NCBI RefSeq assembly: GCF_027922165.1
Contig: NZ_BSFD01000001.1
Location: 80,883-144,882 of the forward strand
Reading direction: 5' to 3'
DNA: 64,000 nt
From: Brevundimonas intermedia
GTDB taxonomy: Bacteria; Pseudomonadota; Alphaproteobacteria; Caulobacterales; Caulobacteraceae
Below are positions 47,584 to 56,264 of this stretch, one piece after another (within the stretch, counting starts at the first letter, position 1; each line of letters starts with the position of its first letter). Under the pieces are notes generated by a model. It saw only the letters and a program-made list of their open reading frames with translations. It did not search any database and was not told the DNA's origin. The position numbers and the translations under genes are program-made.

Positions 47584-49352
47584 AGGCCGTCCCCCTGCAC
47601 GTCCTGGTATTGCGCGACCTTCTCGCCCGTGGCCGTGCGCCAGCGGTCGGCGCGGCGCTCGACGCCCAGGAAGCCGGCGATCCGGTCGGCGATGTTGCGC
47701 ACGGCGGGCGCGGCCACATAGGCGCCGGTCTTGGGATAGGTCCCCGGCTCGTCCATCAGAACGAAGACGGCGTAGCGTTTGCCGTTGAGGGGCCCGTCCA
47801 CCGGGAAGACGGCGGCGAAGGACCCCAGCGCATGGCTGGGATCATAGCGGCCGTTGACCAGCTTGTTGGCCGAGCCCGTCTTGCCGCCCACCCGCAGGCC
47901 CGGCGCATCGGCGAAACCGCCCGAGCCCCGGACCACATTGGCGCGCATGAGTTCCAGAACGGCGCGCGAGGTCTCCTCGGTGACGATCTGCTGGGGTTTG
48001 GCGCCCCGCGCGCCGCCGCGACGCAACGACAGGGGCACCATCCGCCCGCCGTTGGTCAGGGCGCCCATGGCCTGAACCATCTGCGCCGGGGTGATCATGA
48101 TGCCATAGCCGAACGACAGGGAGGCCAGGGTCGAGTTGTCCCAGCGACGCGGCAGGACCGGGCGCGCGGATTCCTTCAGCTCGATCCCGGCGGCGTCCAG
48201 CAGGCCCAGACGGCGGAAATAGTCGCGCATCGTGTCCGGCCCCATCTGCACCGCCAGCTGGGAGGTGCCGATGTTGGACGAGTGGAGGTAGACCTCCTCC
48301 AGCGTCATGATCCGGTTCTGGGCGTGGAAGTCCTTGATCTTGCGATCGCCGATCTGGAAGGCTTCGGAGGCGTCGAACAGGGTGCTCATGTCGGCCCGGC
48401 CGGTGTCGAGCCCGGCGGCGACGGTGAAGGTCTTGAACACCGACCCCATCTCATAGTGGCCCGAGACGGCGCGGTTCAGGGTCGCGCCTTCCGGCGCGGC
48501 GCGGCGGTCGGCCTGGGTGAAGTTGGGCCAGCTGGCCATGCCCAGAACCTCGCCGGTCTGGACGTCGGTGACGATGGCGACCGCGCCCTTGGCCTGATGC
48601 TGGATCGCGGCGGCGGCCAGCTCGTTCTCAACCACGCCCTGGATCCGCAGGTCGATGGACAGGGGGAAGCTTTCGCCCCGCTGGCCCGCCGCGCGGATCT
48701 CGTCGTTGAAGGCCAGTTCGGCGCCGGCGGTCCCCTGCCCGCCCGTGTCGGCGTCGCCGATCAGGTGCACAGCCGAGGTTCCCAGCGGATAGGCGCGGCG
48801 ATCCTCGGGCTCGAAGGTCACGCCGCCCAGAGCCAGGTCGTGAACCGCCGCCTTTTCCTGAGGCGTCAGCCCGGTCAGGACGATCAGGCGCCGATCCCCG
48901 TCCAGCACCTTGTGCAGCCGCGCCGCAGGCAGGCGCGGCAGGGCGCGGCGCAACTGACGGAAGGCCAGGTCGCGATCCCAGATCTCGGCCGGGTCCAGAT
49001 AGAGGCCATAGTGAACGATGTTGGTCGCCAGCAGCTCGCCGTTGCGATCGGTCAGGTCGCCGCGCACCAGCGCGTTCGGATTGACGCCGGCCCAGCGACC
49101 GCCCGCCTCGCCGAACAGGGCCTTGTAGGAGGCGCCGATGGCGAGGCCGGCGAAGACGCAGGAAAAGACGATCAGGATCAGGAAGATGCGAACGCGAGTG
49201 TCTTCTTCCGGCCGGGCGTCGGCGCGGGCTCGCTCGAACCCATGCTCCAGACGCCAGACCAGTTCCGACAACCCTCGCCAAAAGGGCGAGAGCCGCCCCT
49301 GCAGGTCCACGCCCGGCGCGGGCCGGTGATAGCGGTGATCCTGGACGCTCAT
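47580..49352 (-). CDS. ftsI: Septal transpeptidase FtsI (PBP3)
   Basis: A 590-residue class-B penicillin-binding protein. A cytoplasmic N-terminus of about 55 residues is followed by one membrane helix (residues 57-77), a pedestal domain (VRGDLTDRNGELLATN), and the transpeptidase domain. The active-site motifs are SVFK at 304-307, SSN at 358-360 and KTG at 491-493. The start at 49352 overlaps the ftsL stop (ATGA). It cross-links septal peptidoglycan with FtsW. Confidence 0.95.
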   Translation of the reverse strand: MSVQDHRYHRPAPGVDLQGRLSPFWRGLSELVWRLEHGFERARADARPEEDTRVRIFLILIVFSCVFAGLAIGASYKALFGEAGGRWAGVNPNALVRGDLTDRNGELLATNIVHYGLYLDPAEIWDRDLAFRQLRRALPRLPAARLHKVLDGDRRLIVLTGLTPQEKAAVHDLALGGVTFEPEDRRAYPLGTSAVHLIGDADTGGQGTAGAELAFNDEIRAAGQRGESFPLSIDLRIQGVVENELAAAAIQHQAKGAVAIVTDVQTGEVLGMASWPNFTQADRRAAPEGATLNRAVSGHYEMGSVFKTFTVAAGLDTGRADMSTLFDASEAFQIGDRKIKDFHAQNRIMTLEEVYLHSSNIGTSQLAVQMGPDTMRDYFRRLGLLDAAGIELKESARPVLPRRWDNSTLASLSFGYGIMITPAQMVQAMGALTNGGRMVPLSLRRGGARGAKPQQIVTEETSRAVLELMRANVVRGSGGFADAPGLRVGGKTGSANKLVNGRYDPSHALGSFAAVFPVDGPLNGKRYAVFVLMDEPGTYPKTGAYVAAPAVRNIADRIAGFLGVERRADRWRTATGEKVAQYQDVQGDGL

Positions 49353-49804
49353 CGTTGCGCTCCCGGCGCGGCGACGACGACATCCGCCGGAGCGGCTTCG
49401 ACGACAGGCGCAGCCCCAGAAGCGGCCTGAGGCGCGGGCTGGGCCGCCGATCGGGGCGCCGCCTTCAGCTGGGGAAGCTGGGCCTCCTGGGCCTGACGAT
49501 GGACCTCGACCGGGGCCAGGCCGATCTGACGCGACAGGTTCTCCAGTCGCGCCGGCTGCTCCAGACGGGCGACCTCGGCGCGCAGCAGGCGGACCCGCTG
49601 GCCGTTTTCGCGAATGTCCTGTTCCAGCTGGGCGATGCGGCTGCTTTCGCGCGCCGCCGCCGCCTTGGCCGCATAGACCGAGACGATCATCACCGCGACC
49701 AGGGCCACGCCGATGATCTCGATCCAGCGGACGCCGCGGACCTTCCAGTCGAACAACCGCTGCAGGGCGTTGCGCGAATAGTCGAAGAAGGGCGCCGTGG
49801 TCAT
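49349..49804 (-). CDS. ftsL: Cell division protein FtsL
   Basis: A 151-residue bitopic protein. A short cytoplasmic N-terminus is followed by a membrane helix ([18 protein letters not shown], about 28-46) and a periplasmic coiled coil ([20 protein letters not shown], then [12 protein letters not shown]). A long Ala/Pro/Gln-rich C-terminal tail follows, longer than in E. coli. It joins FtsB and FtsQ to activate FtsWI. Its ends overlap rsmH and ftsI. Confidence 0.85.
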   Translation of the reverse strand: MTTAPFFDYSRNALQRLFDWKVRGVRWIEIIGVALVAVMIVSVYAAKAAAARESSRIAQLEQDIRENGQRVRLLRAEVARLEQPARLENLSRQIGLAPVEVHRQAQEAQLPQLKAAPRSAAQPAPQAASGAAPVVEAAPADVVVAAPGAQR

Positions 49805-50781
49805 GCCGCAGCCCTCCCCGACGTCGAGGCCCAGGCCGGCGCCTCGGTGCGGACCGCGGCGCGCAGCTTGGCCGAGCGCGCGCGCGGATTGATCGACCGT
49901 TCATCGTCGCCCGCCTCGCGCGCGCCCTTGAACTGAAGGGTGAAACTGGGCTTGCGCGGATCGATCGCGATCGGGGCGTGGCGCGATCCGGCCGGAGCGT
50001 TGCCGGTCCGCTCGGTTAGGAAGTTCTTGACGATCCGGTCTTCCAGCGAATGGAAGGTGACGACCGCCAGACGGCCGCCCGGCGCCAGGCTCGCTTCGGC
50101 CGCCTCCAGCCCGCGCTCCAGCTCGCCCAGCTCGTCGTTCACCGCGATGCGCAGGGCCTGAAACACGCGTGTCGCCGGATGGATGGGCGCGCCGCGACGC
50201 CCGCCCAGCGCCTTTTCGACCACCTCGGCCAGATCCAGGGTGCGGGTGAACGGCCGTTCGACCCGGCGGCGCAGGATGGCGGTGGCGACGCGGCCCGACT
50301 GGCGTTCTTCGCCGTACAGTTTGAAGATGTGGGCCAGGGGACCGTGGTCCCAGCCGTTGACGAGATCGGCGGCTGTGTCGCCTTCATCAGACATCCGCAT
50401 GTCCAGCGGCCCGTCGCGCATGAAGGAAAAGCCGCGCTCGGCCTGATCCAGTTGCATCGACGAAACGCCGATGTCGAAGACGGCGCCGTCCAGCTTGGCC
50501 TTGCCGCTTTCGGCGAAGGCGCCCGCCAGACCCGAGAAGGGCGTGCGGATCAGTTGGAACTGACGAGGGAAGTCCTTGGCGACCGCATCGGCGTGCGGCT
50601 GAACCGTCGGATCGCGATCCAGGCCGATGACCTGGGCGCCGGTCGCGAGGATAGCGCGGGTGTAGCCGCCTGCGCCGAAGGTGGCGTCGATCACGACATC
50701 GCCGGGACCGGGGCTCAACGCCTCGATCACCTCGGCCAACAGGACGGGAGCGTGGGGTGCATTGTGGGGGGCGTCGGTCAC
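49801..50781 (-). CDS. rsmH: 16S rRNA m4C1402 methyltransferase RsmH
   Basis: A 326-residue SAM methyltransferase for C1402 of 16S rRNA. Motifs are [27 protein letters not shown] (SAM site), [19 protein letters not shown], and [19 protein letters not shown]. It starts at GTG (50781) inside the mraZ stop (GTGA); the ATG further upstream lies within mraZ and is unsuitable. Second gene of the dcw cluster. Confidence 0.95.
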   Translation of the reverse strand: MTDAPHNAPHAPVLLAEVIEALSPGPGDVVIDATFGAGGYTRAILATGAQVIGLDRDPTVQPHADAVAKDFPRQFQLIRTPFSGLAGAFAESGKAKLDGAVFDIGVSSMQLDQAERGFSFMRDGPLDMRMSDEGDTAADLVNGWDHGPLAHIFKLYGEERQSGRVATAILRRRVERPFTRTLDLAEVVEKALGGRRGAPIHPATRVFQALRIAVNDELGELERGLEAAEASLAPGGRLAVVTFHSLEDRIVKNFLTERTGNAPAGSRHAPIAIDPRKPSFTLQFKGAREAGDDERSINPRARSAKLRAAVRTEAPAWASTSGRAAA

Positions 50782-51254
50782 GATCCGCCCCCCGCCAGCT
50801 TCATCTGCGCCGCCAGCTTCAGGGCGCCGATCTGGGCCATGCCGGCCTTGGCCAGGGCGCGTTGCTCGGCGCGACGGGCCGCCCATTTCTCGCGCGACCA
50901 GATCTGGAACCGGTCGTTCAGCCCGACGATGACGACCGTGTCTTCCAGCCCCGCCTCGGCGCACAGGCCTTCCGGCAGGGTGATGCGGCCGCCGGAATCA
51001 TAGGCCAGGCGCACCTGCTCGCCCATCACCTGCCACTCCAGCGCCGAACGCTCTTCGGAACCGAACGGCAGGGACTCGATCATCTCGGCATAGACGGCGA
51101 ACAGGCGGTCGCCGCCTGCTTCCAGACAGTCCGCTTCGATGGAGGGAAAGATGAACACGCCGCCGGCGGCGCCATTTTCGGCCGTGCGGAAATCGTTAGG
51201 GATCAGGAGACGGCGCTTGCCGTCCAATTGTTTCTCGTAGGTCGAGAGAAACAC
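50778..51254 (-). CDS. mraZ: Transcriptional regulator MraZ
   Basis: A 158-residue DNA-binding protein with two AbrB-like halves: [20 protein letters not shown] and, later, [21 protein letters not shown], followed by [17 protein letters not shown]. MraZ represses its own dcw operon by binding TGGGN repeats; such repeats are upstream at 51341-51375. It is the first gene of the cluster. Confidence 0.95.
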   Translation of the reverse strand: MFLSTYEKQLDGKRRLLIPNDFRTAENGAAGGVFIFPSIEADCLEAGGDRLFAVYAEMIESLPFGSEERSALEWQVMGEQVRLAYDSGGRITLPEGLCAEAGLEDTVVIVGLNDRFQIWSREKWAARRAEQRALAKAGMAQIGALKLAAQMKLAGGGS

Positions 51255-51340
51255 GCCCTGTCCATCGAGCCCTTCGGCCCGCCCCTAGATGCCCTGACGA
51301 ACGCCCGACGCGCCCGCCTCTCAGCCCCAAATCATGGGAA

Positions 51341-51375
51341 TGGGATAGCATGGGATGAAATGGGTCTCAATGGGA
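51341..51375 (+). promoter_or_regulatory. Array of four MraZ boxes (TGGGN with 5-bp spacers)
   Basis: TGGGA, TGGGA, TGGGT and TGGGA start at 51341, 51351, 51361 and 51371, exactly 10 bp apart. Extra TGGG units out of step are at 51335 and 51376. E. coli MraZ binds three TGGGN repeats with 5-bp spacers, so this fits an autoregulatory operator for the dcw operon. The boxes read on the strand opposite to mraZ. Confidence 0.8.
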
Positions 51376-51388
51376 TGGGTAACGATAC

Positions 51389-51403
51389 TTAACCATGTCT
51401 TGA
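51389..51403 (-). promoter_or_regulatory. CtrA-like box upstream of mraZ
   Basis: TTAA-N7-TTGA on the plus strand (51389-51403), the CtrA consensus TTAA-N7-TTAA with one mismatch, including the common TTAACC half. It lies 9 bp beyond the MraZ array from the gene. It suggests that dcw transcription is tied to the cell cycle. Confidence 0.5.
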
Positions 51404-51576
51404 CGTGTGACGGGCTAATCACGACCCGCACAGCAGAACATACATAGAACACAGCAAGTATTCACAGCCTGTGTGTGAACGTGGGTGGAAGATCTGGACA
51501 AGGGATTAACGGCCATCGCCGCTCAGGGCCGTAGAGAACGACGGAAGACGGGGATAAGCCGCAGCGTCGGCGGAAG

Positions 51577-51652
51577 TGGTAGGCCCGGAGGGACTCGAAC
51601 CCCCAACCAGACCGTTATGAGCGGTCGGCTCTAACCATTGAGCTACAGGCCC
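51577..51652 (-). tRNA. tRNA-Ile2 (anticodon CAT, lysidine type)
   Basis: A 76-nt cloverleaf with encoded CCA. The 5' acceptor strand GGGCCTG pairs with CGGGCCT, with a G1-U72 wobble. The D arm is GCTC/GAGC, the anticodon stem GACCG/CGGTC with loop CTCATAA, and the T loop TTCGAGT. The CAT anticodon could be Met, but the CTCATAA loop and overall resemblance to alphaproteobacterial and E. coli Ile2 tRNAs point to the isoleucine tRNA modified by TilS for AUA codons. Confidence 0.88.
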
Positions 51653-51692
51653 CCAGGACGTGCGACCAAGGCGCGGCGCGGCGGGAGGAACC

Positions 51693-51721
51693 GCCTAGCA
51701 GGCGCGGATGCGGCTTGCCAA
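51693..51721 (-). promoter_or_regulatory. Possible promoter of the tRNA gene
   Basis: On the minus strand TTGGCA (51716-51721) and CTAGGC (51693-51698) are 17 bp apart; GCTAGGC resembles the Caulobacter housekeeping -10 (GCTANAWC). The start of transcription would be about 34 bases before the tRNA 5' end. Confidence 0.4.
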
Positions 51722-51877
51722 GAGGCGCGGTCTCAGACGGCATGTTTCAGCGAATTCACAAAGATGAACGGAAACCGACATGGAAGCGCGGGCGTTGGTT
51801 CAGGCATAAAAGGCCAAGGTTGCGGCCATGGATCGACGAACCCGTCGGTCGGGATCGTTCTACGGAGACTACCCCCC

Positions 51878-52624
51878 ATGAAAAGCGCGTTCAAATCCCT
51901 GATGCTGGGCAGCGCCCTGACGGCGGCGGTCGCCCTGAGCGCGACGGCGCCGGCGATGGCCCAGACCGCCCAGCCGGTGCAGATGATGCAGCCCGCACCG
52001 TCGCTGAACCTGTCGGCTCATGGCGAGGTCAAGGCCGCGCCGGACATGGCCACCATCAGCTTCGGCGTCCAGACCGAGGCCCCCACGGCCCAGCAGGCCA
52101 TGCGCGACAATGCGAGCCGGATGACCGAGGTCATGGCCGCCCTGCGCCGCGCCGGGATTGCCGAGCGCGACGTCCAGACCTCGGGCCTGAACCTGTCGGC
52201 GCAATATGACTATGTGCAGAACGAACCGCCCAAGCTGCGCGGCTATCAGGCCGTGAACCGGGTGACGGTGGTCATCAACGACCTGACCAAGGTCGGGACC
52301 ACCGCCGACGCCGTGGTCGCCGCCGGGGTCAACCAGATCGACGGCATCAGCTTCGGCCTGAAGGATCCGACCGCAGCCGAGAACCAGGCGCGCCAGATGG
52401 CGGTGCGGGCTCTGCAGGCCAAGGCTCAGCTGTACGCCCAGGCGCTGAACGTTCAGCTCTCGGGCATCCGCAACCTGAGCGAAGGCGGCGGCTATTCGCC
52501 CGAGCCCCAACCGATCTTCGCCGTCCGCGCCATGGCGATGCGCGAGGACGCCAGCACACCGGTCGCCGCCGGTGAGCTGACGATCCGGATCGACATCACC
52601 GGCGTCTACGACATCGCCCGCTGA
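51878..52624 (+). CDS. SIMPL-domain (DUF541) periplasmic protein
   Basis: A 248-residue protein with a signal peptide (MKSAFKSLMLGSALTAAVAL, ending APAMA). The SIMPL domain follows: LNLSAHGEVKAAPDMATISF, VQTSGLNLSAQYDYV, YQAVNRVTVVINDLTKVG, and the end GELTIRIDITGVYDIAR. Bacterial members are envelope proteins of the BP26/OMP28 type, some forming channels or rings; the exact role is unclear. The start is at 51878. A second SIMPL gene is convergent, with the two stops abutting. Confidence 0.85.
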   Translation: MKSAFKSLMLGSALTAAVALSATAPAMAQTAQPVQMMQPAPSLNLSAHGEVKAAPDMATISFGVQTEAPTAQQAMRDNASRMTEVMAALRRAGIAERDVQTSGLNLSAQYDYVQNEPPKLRGYQAVNRVTVVINDLTKVGTTADAVVAAGVNQIDGISFGLKDPTAAENQARQMAVRALQAKAQLYAQALNVQLSGIRNLSEGGGYSPEPQPIFAVRAMAMREDASTPVAAGELTIRIDITGVYDIAR

Positions 52625-53380
52625 TCACTCGATCTCGAAGGTGACGAGAACACGCGCCTCCGTCCGCACGGGCGGGGGCGCGACGTCGAGAGACACGGTC
52701 GGACGGACACGCGCGCCGGTGACCACGACCTCGTCCACCCTGTGCATGGCCAGAAGCTCTGCGGGCGGGTATTGCCCTGCGGAAGGATCCTGAAGCCGGA
52801 CGAGCCGCACAATCCTCTGATCGGAAGCCGTAGCTAGCGCCTGAGCCTGACGCCGGGCGTCCTCGAAGGCGGCGCGCTGGGCGAGAATTTCCTGCTGCGA
52901 AACATCGGCGAGGGTGAAGGCCTGAACGCTGGCATTCCGAGCCCCTCGTTCCGAAATGAGGGACAAGGCGTCGCCCGCCCGTGCGATCGGAGATGCTTCC
53001 AACGTCAGCGACATGGACGCCACATAGCCGACTATGGGGCAATCGTCGGTATCACGATCATATCCGGACCCGCCGCAGGACGGGCTGAAGGTGGGCCTAA
53101 GCGCGGGCGAGCCGGTTGTGAAGGACACCTTGTCCAACCCTTCAAGCTTTGCGACGTCCGAGACCTTTGATTGGGCGTCGGCCAAGGCCCGCAGAGCAAG
53201 CACCTGGGATGCGCCGCGCCCCTCGATCTCGGCCGAGACCGTGAACCGGTCAGGCGGGGTCTCCGTATGACCCCGGCCGATTACCGTAATCGACGCCTGC
53301 ACCGAACGCTCTTGCGCCAGCGCAGGTCCTGACGCGGCTAGCGCAAAAGCCGCGACGGCGGCGGTGCAATATCGGATCAT
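52625..53380 (-). CDS. SIMPL-domain (DUF541) periplasmic protein, second copy
   Basis: A 251-residue protein with a signal peptide (MIRYCTAAVAAFALAASGPA). The SIMPL pattern is visible in SITVIGRGHTETPPDRFTVS, VGYVASMSLTLEASPI, and DARRQAQALATASDQRIVRL; the end is RTEARVLVTFEIE. It is only distantly similar to the neighbour at 51878 and has an extra Cys pair (SCGGSGYDRDTDDC). Its TGA abuts the other's TGA in TGATCA. Confidence 0.82.
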   Translation of the reverse strand: MIRYCTAAVAAFALAASGPALAQERSVQASITVIGRGHTETPPDRFTVSAEIEGRGASQVLALRALADAQSKVSDVAKLEGLDKVSFTTGSPALRPTFSPSCGGSGYDRDTDDCPIVGYVASMSLTLEASPIARAGDALSLISERGARNASVQAFTLADVSQQEILAQRAAFEDARRQAQALATASDQRIVRLVRLQDPSAGQYPPAELLAMHRVDEVVVTGARVRPTVSLDVAPPPVRTEARVLVTFEIE

Positions 53381-53442
53381 GGTCGGCGTCCTCCCCTATT
53401 TCGATGAGGAAAGAACGCCGCCAAGGTTGCGTCAAGCGGAGA

Positions 53443-53799
53443 TCAGGCCGCGCGCTTGATCTCGTTGTTGTCGTCCAGCAGCACGACGTTCGGCGTCCAC
53501 TGGCGGGCTTCTTCTTGCGGCAGTTGGCCGTAGGTGACGACGATCACCTTGTCGTTCTTCTGGACCAGGCGGGCGGCGGCGCCGTTGACGCCGATGACCT
53601 TCGAGCCGCGCGGGGCCTCGATGGCGTAGGTGGTGAAACGGGCGCCGTTGGTGATGTTCAGCACATCGACCTGTTCGTGCGGAAAGATGCCCGCCGCGTC
53701 CAGCAGGTCCATGTCGATGGCGATCGACCCCTCGTAGTCGAGGTCGGCCTGGGTCACCGTGGCGCGGTGCAGCTTGGACTTCATCAGGGTGACCAGCAT
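53443..53799 (-). CDS. panD: Aspartate 1-decarboxylase PanD
   Basis: A 118-residue pyruvoyl enzyme that makes beta-alanine for pantothenate/CoA synthesis. The self-cleavage site is Gly24-Ser25 in DYEGSIAID, preceded by [14 protein letters not shown]. The conserved [16 protein letters not shown] and [13 protein letters not shown] follow. Length and start match E. coli PanD. No pan genes are adjacent. Confidence 0.96.
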   Translation of the reverse strand: MLVTLMKSKLHRATVTQADLDYEGSIAIDMDLLDAAGIFPHEQVDVLNITNGARFTTYAIEAPRGSKVIGVNGAAARLVQKNDKVIVVTYGQLPQEEARQWTPNVVLLDDNNEIKRAA

Positions 53800-54020
53800 G
53801 GGCGCGGTCTCCGAAACATGACACGGGGCGATAGGCCCCCGCTCGCAGGCGGCTCATATAGGGATTTAAGAGGTCCGCATCAATCGTGTCGCGGCGCCGC
53901 AACATGCCGGAACCGAGGCGATGCGACGCGCGGGCGTTGCGGGACGTTCATTTGACGGTGACCGTTCCCGCTCTATGGTGAAGCCGAGCCATTTCGGCCC
54001 TTGCGAGCGCGCCTTCTCCC

Positions 54021-55799
54021 ATGAAGCAATTCTTCTTGACGGTTCTGGGTGTCTTCACCGGACTGATCCTGTTCGTCGTCGTCATTCCGGTCGTGCTGCT
54101 GACCGTGGCCATCGCCGGCGCCTCCAAGCCCACGACGCCCGCGACAATGGTGCTGGAACTGGACCTGCGGGACGGCGTCACCGACCAACCGTCGAGCAAT
54201 CCGTTCGCCGCCTTCAGCGGCTCGGGCCTGTCGGTGCTTCAGGTCGTGGACGGTCTGGCCCAGGCTGAGGCGGACAACAGCGTCAAGGCCGTGCTGATCC
54301 GCCTGCCGGAAAGCGGCATGACCCCGGCGACGGCCGACGAACTGCGCCAGGCGATCCGCCGCTTCCGCGCCTCGGGCAAGCCGGTCATTGCCCACAGCCA
54401 GGGCTTCGCCCCGGCCGGCGCGGTGATGTCGACCTATATGGTCGGGGCCTCCGCTTCTGAACTGTGGATGCAGAACACCGCCGGCTTCCAGGCCACCGGC
54501 TTCTCGGCCGACAGCCTGTTCCTGGGCCGGGCGTTCGAGAAGTACGGGGTGCGCGCCGATTTCGAGCAGCGTTACGAGTACAAGAACGCCGTCAACGAAT
54601 ACACCCAGAGCGACTATACCCCCGCGCACCGCGAGGCCATGACGGCCTGGATGACCTCGCTGTATGACAGCGCCCTGGCCAACGCCGCCCAGGACCGCAA
54701 GACCACCCCGGCTGCCCTGAAGACCGTGATCGAGGCCGGCCCCTATTCGGCCGATCAGGCCCTGTCGAACAAGCTGATCGACAAGATCGGCCAGGCCGAG
54801 GAGGCCGAGGCCGAAATCAAGCGTCGCGCCGGCAAGGGCGCCGAGATCGTCGAATTCTCCCAATATGTCTCCGACAAGGGCGAGCGCACCGGGTCGGGCC
54901 GCAACGCCATCGCCATCGTCGGCGGCGAAGGCGCGATCGTGACCGGACGCAGCGACGGCGGCGGCTTCGGCGGCGGCTCGTCGATCCACTCGGACGACAC
55001 GGCCGAGGCCATCTATGACGCCATCGAGGACAAGGCCGTGAAGGCCATCGTCTTCCGCGTCTCTTCGCCGGGCGGATCGCCGGAAGCCTCGGAACAGATC
55101 CTGGCCGCCGTGCGCGCGGCCAAGGCCGCCGGCAAGCCAGTGGTGATCTCCATGGGGTCTTACGCCGCCTCGGGCGGCTACTGGATCAGTTCGGAGGCCG
55201 ACTGGATCGTGGCCCAGCCCTCGACCCTGACCGGCTCCATCGGCGTGTTCGGCGGCAAGTTCGTGATCGCCGACGCCCTGGGCCGGTTCGGCGTGGACAT
55301 GCGTGAACTGACCGTGGGCGGCCAGTACGCCGACGCCTTCTCGCCGACCCAGTCCTTCACCCCGGAACAGCGCGCCGCCTTCGCCGGCTCGATGGATCGG
55401 ATCTACGACGACTTCATCACGCGCGTGGCGACGGGCCGCAAATTGGCGCCGGCGCGGGTGCGCGAGATCGCCAAGGGCCGCGTCTGGACCGGTGCCCAGG
55501 CCCTGCCCCTGGGCCTGGTCGACCAGTTGGGCGGCCTAACCGAGGCGGTGGCCAAGGCCAAGGCCTTGGCCAAGATCCCGGCCGGCGAGTCCGTCCGCTT
55601 CAAGCATTTCCCCAAGCAGAAGTCGCCGTGGGAAGCCCTGTCCGAGATGTTCGGGGTCCAGAGCGAGGCGGCCCAGGCCTTGGTCATGCTGGGCGGCGTC
55701 ATGGCCGATCCGCAGGCCCAGGCGGTCATGCGCCGCATCGAGGGCGAGCGGATGCGCAGCGAGGGCGCGGTGGTCCTGGCCGACCAGCCGATGTTCTGA
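54021..55799 (+). CDS. sppA: Signal peptide peptidase SppA (67K type)
   Basis: A 592-residue inner-membrane serine protease that degrades cleaved signal peptides. One membrane helix is at about residues 8-33. Two tandem ClpP-like domains follow. The Lys/Ser dyad is likely Lys188 (RYEYKNAVNEY) in the first domain and Ser384 (SMGSYAASGGYW) in the second, as in E. coli protease IV. Divergent from panD with 221 bp between. Confidence 0.94.
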   Translation: MKQFFLTVLGVFTGLILFVVVIPVVLLTVAIAGASKPTTPATMVLELDLRDGVTDQPSSNPFAAFSGSGLSVLQVVDGLAQAEADNSVKAVLIRLPESGMTPATADELRQAIRRFRASGKPVIAHSQGFAPAGAVMSTYMVGASASELWMQNTAGFQATGFSADSLFLGRAFEKYGVRADFEQRYEYKNAVNEYTQSDYTPAHREAMTAWMTSLYDSALANAAQDRKTTPAALKTVIEAGPYSADQALSNKLIDKIGQAEEAEAEIKRRAGKGAEIVEFSQYVSDKGERTGSGRNAIAIVGGEGAIVTGRSDGGGFGGGSSIHSDDTAEAIYDAIEDKAVKAIVFRVSSPGGSPEASEQILAAVRAAKAAGKPVVISMGSYAASGGYWISSEADWIVAQPSTLTGSIGVFGGKFVIADALGRFGVDMRELTVGGQYADAFSPTQSFTPEQRAAFAGSMDRIYDDFITRVATGRKLAPARVREIAKGRVWTGAQALPLGLVDQLGGLTEAVAKAKALAKIPAGESVRFKHFPKQKSPWEALSEMFGVQSEAAQALVMLGGVMADPQAQAVMRRIEGERMRSEGAVVLADQPMF

Positions 55800-55915
55800 G
55801 GGCGGGCGTGACGATCCATCGCACACAGGCGTGAGGGGGCGATCCATTGACCGCAGGGCCCAATGGACCGACATTGAACCAAAGGCGTTCCTCGGGACGC
55901 CTGAAAGGATGACCC

Positions 55916-56239
55916 ATGTTCCAGCCTGAACGTCTCGCCACACTGGGCTTCGCCGCCCGCCGCCGGCCCAACGGCCTGGTGGCCTCGGTGATGTGGATCG
56001 CCGGTCTGATCGCCGCCGTCGCCGCCCTGGCCGTCGGCGCGGTCCTGGCCGTCTTCACCGCCGCAGCGGTCGCGGTGATCGCCCTGTTCGCCGGGGTTCT
56101 GGTCTTTCTGGCCGGGCTGGCCATGCGGGCGCGTCGCAACCTGGCGCCGCGTCGTCGCGCCGGGGATCCCGACGTGATCGAGGCGCACAAGGTGGACGGC
56201 ACCTGGGTCGCCTACGGCTGGGAGCGCCACGGCCGCTGA
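55916..56239 (+). CDS. Small membrane protein
   Basis: A 107-residue protein with one long or two hydrophobic segments between residues about 20 and 70 (VASVMWIAGLIAAVAALAVG and IALFAGVLVFLAGLA), a basic loop (RARRNLAPRRR), and a conserved-looking end VDGTWVAYGWERHGR. AAAGGAT lies just before the start. No function can be named. The amidase follows 25 bp downstream. Confidence 0.6.
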   Translation: MFQPERLATLGFAARRRPNGLVASVMWIAGLIAAVAALAVGAVLAVFTAAAVAVIALFAGVLVFLAGLAMRARRNLAPRRRAGDPDVIEAHKVDGTWVAYGWERHGR

Positions 56240-56264
56240 GGCCGAGCGCTCGACACCAGAAGTC

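Larger units (their letters stand above)
51255..51576. other. mraZ/dcw promoter region
   Basis: A 322-bp region with no gene, between mraZ and the tRNA gene, both read on the minus strand. It holds the TGGGN array (51335-51380), the CtrA-like box (51389-51403) and about 170 bp of less G+C-rich sequence that probably contains the promoter. No clear sigma-70 -35/-10 pair was found. The overlapping plus-strand frame (to 51392) is a shadow. Confidence 0.6.

Noticed and set aside
51577..51652. Elongator or initiator tRNA-Met
   Set aside because: The CAT anticodon allows it, but the loop CTCATAA and overall sequence follow the Ile2 (lysidine) type; initiator features (three G-C pairs in the anticodon stem, C1-A72 mismatch) are missing.
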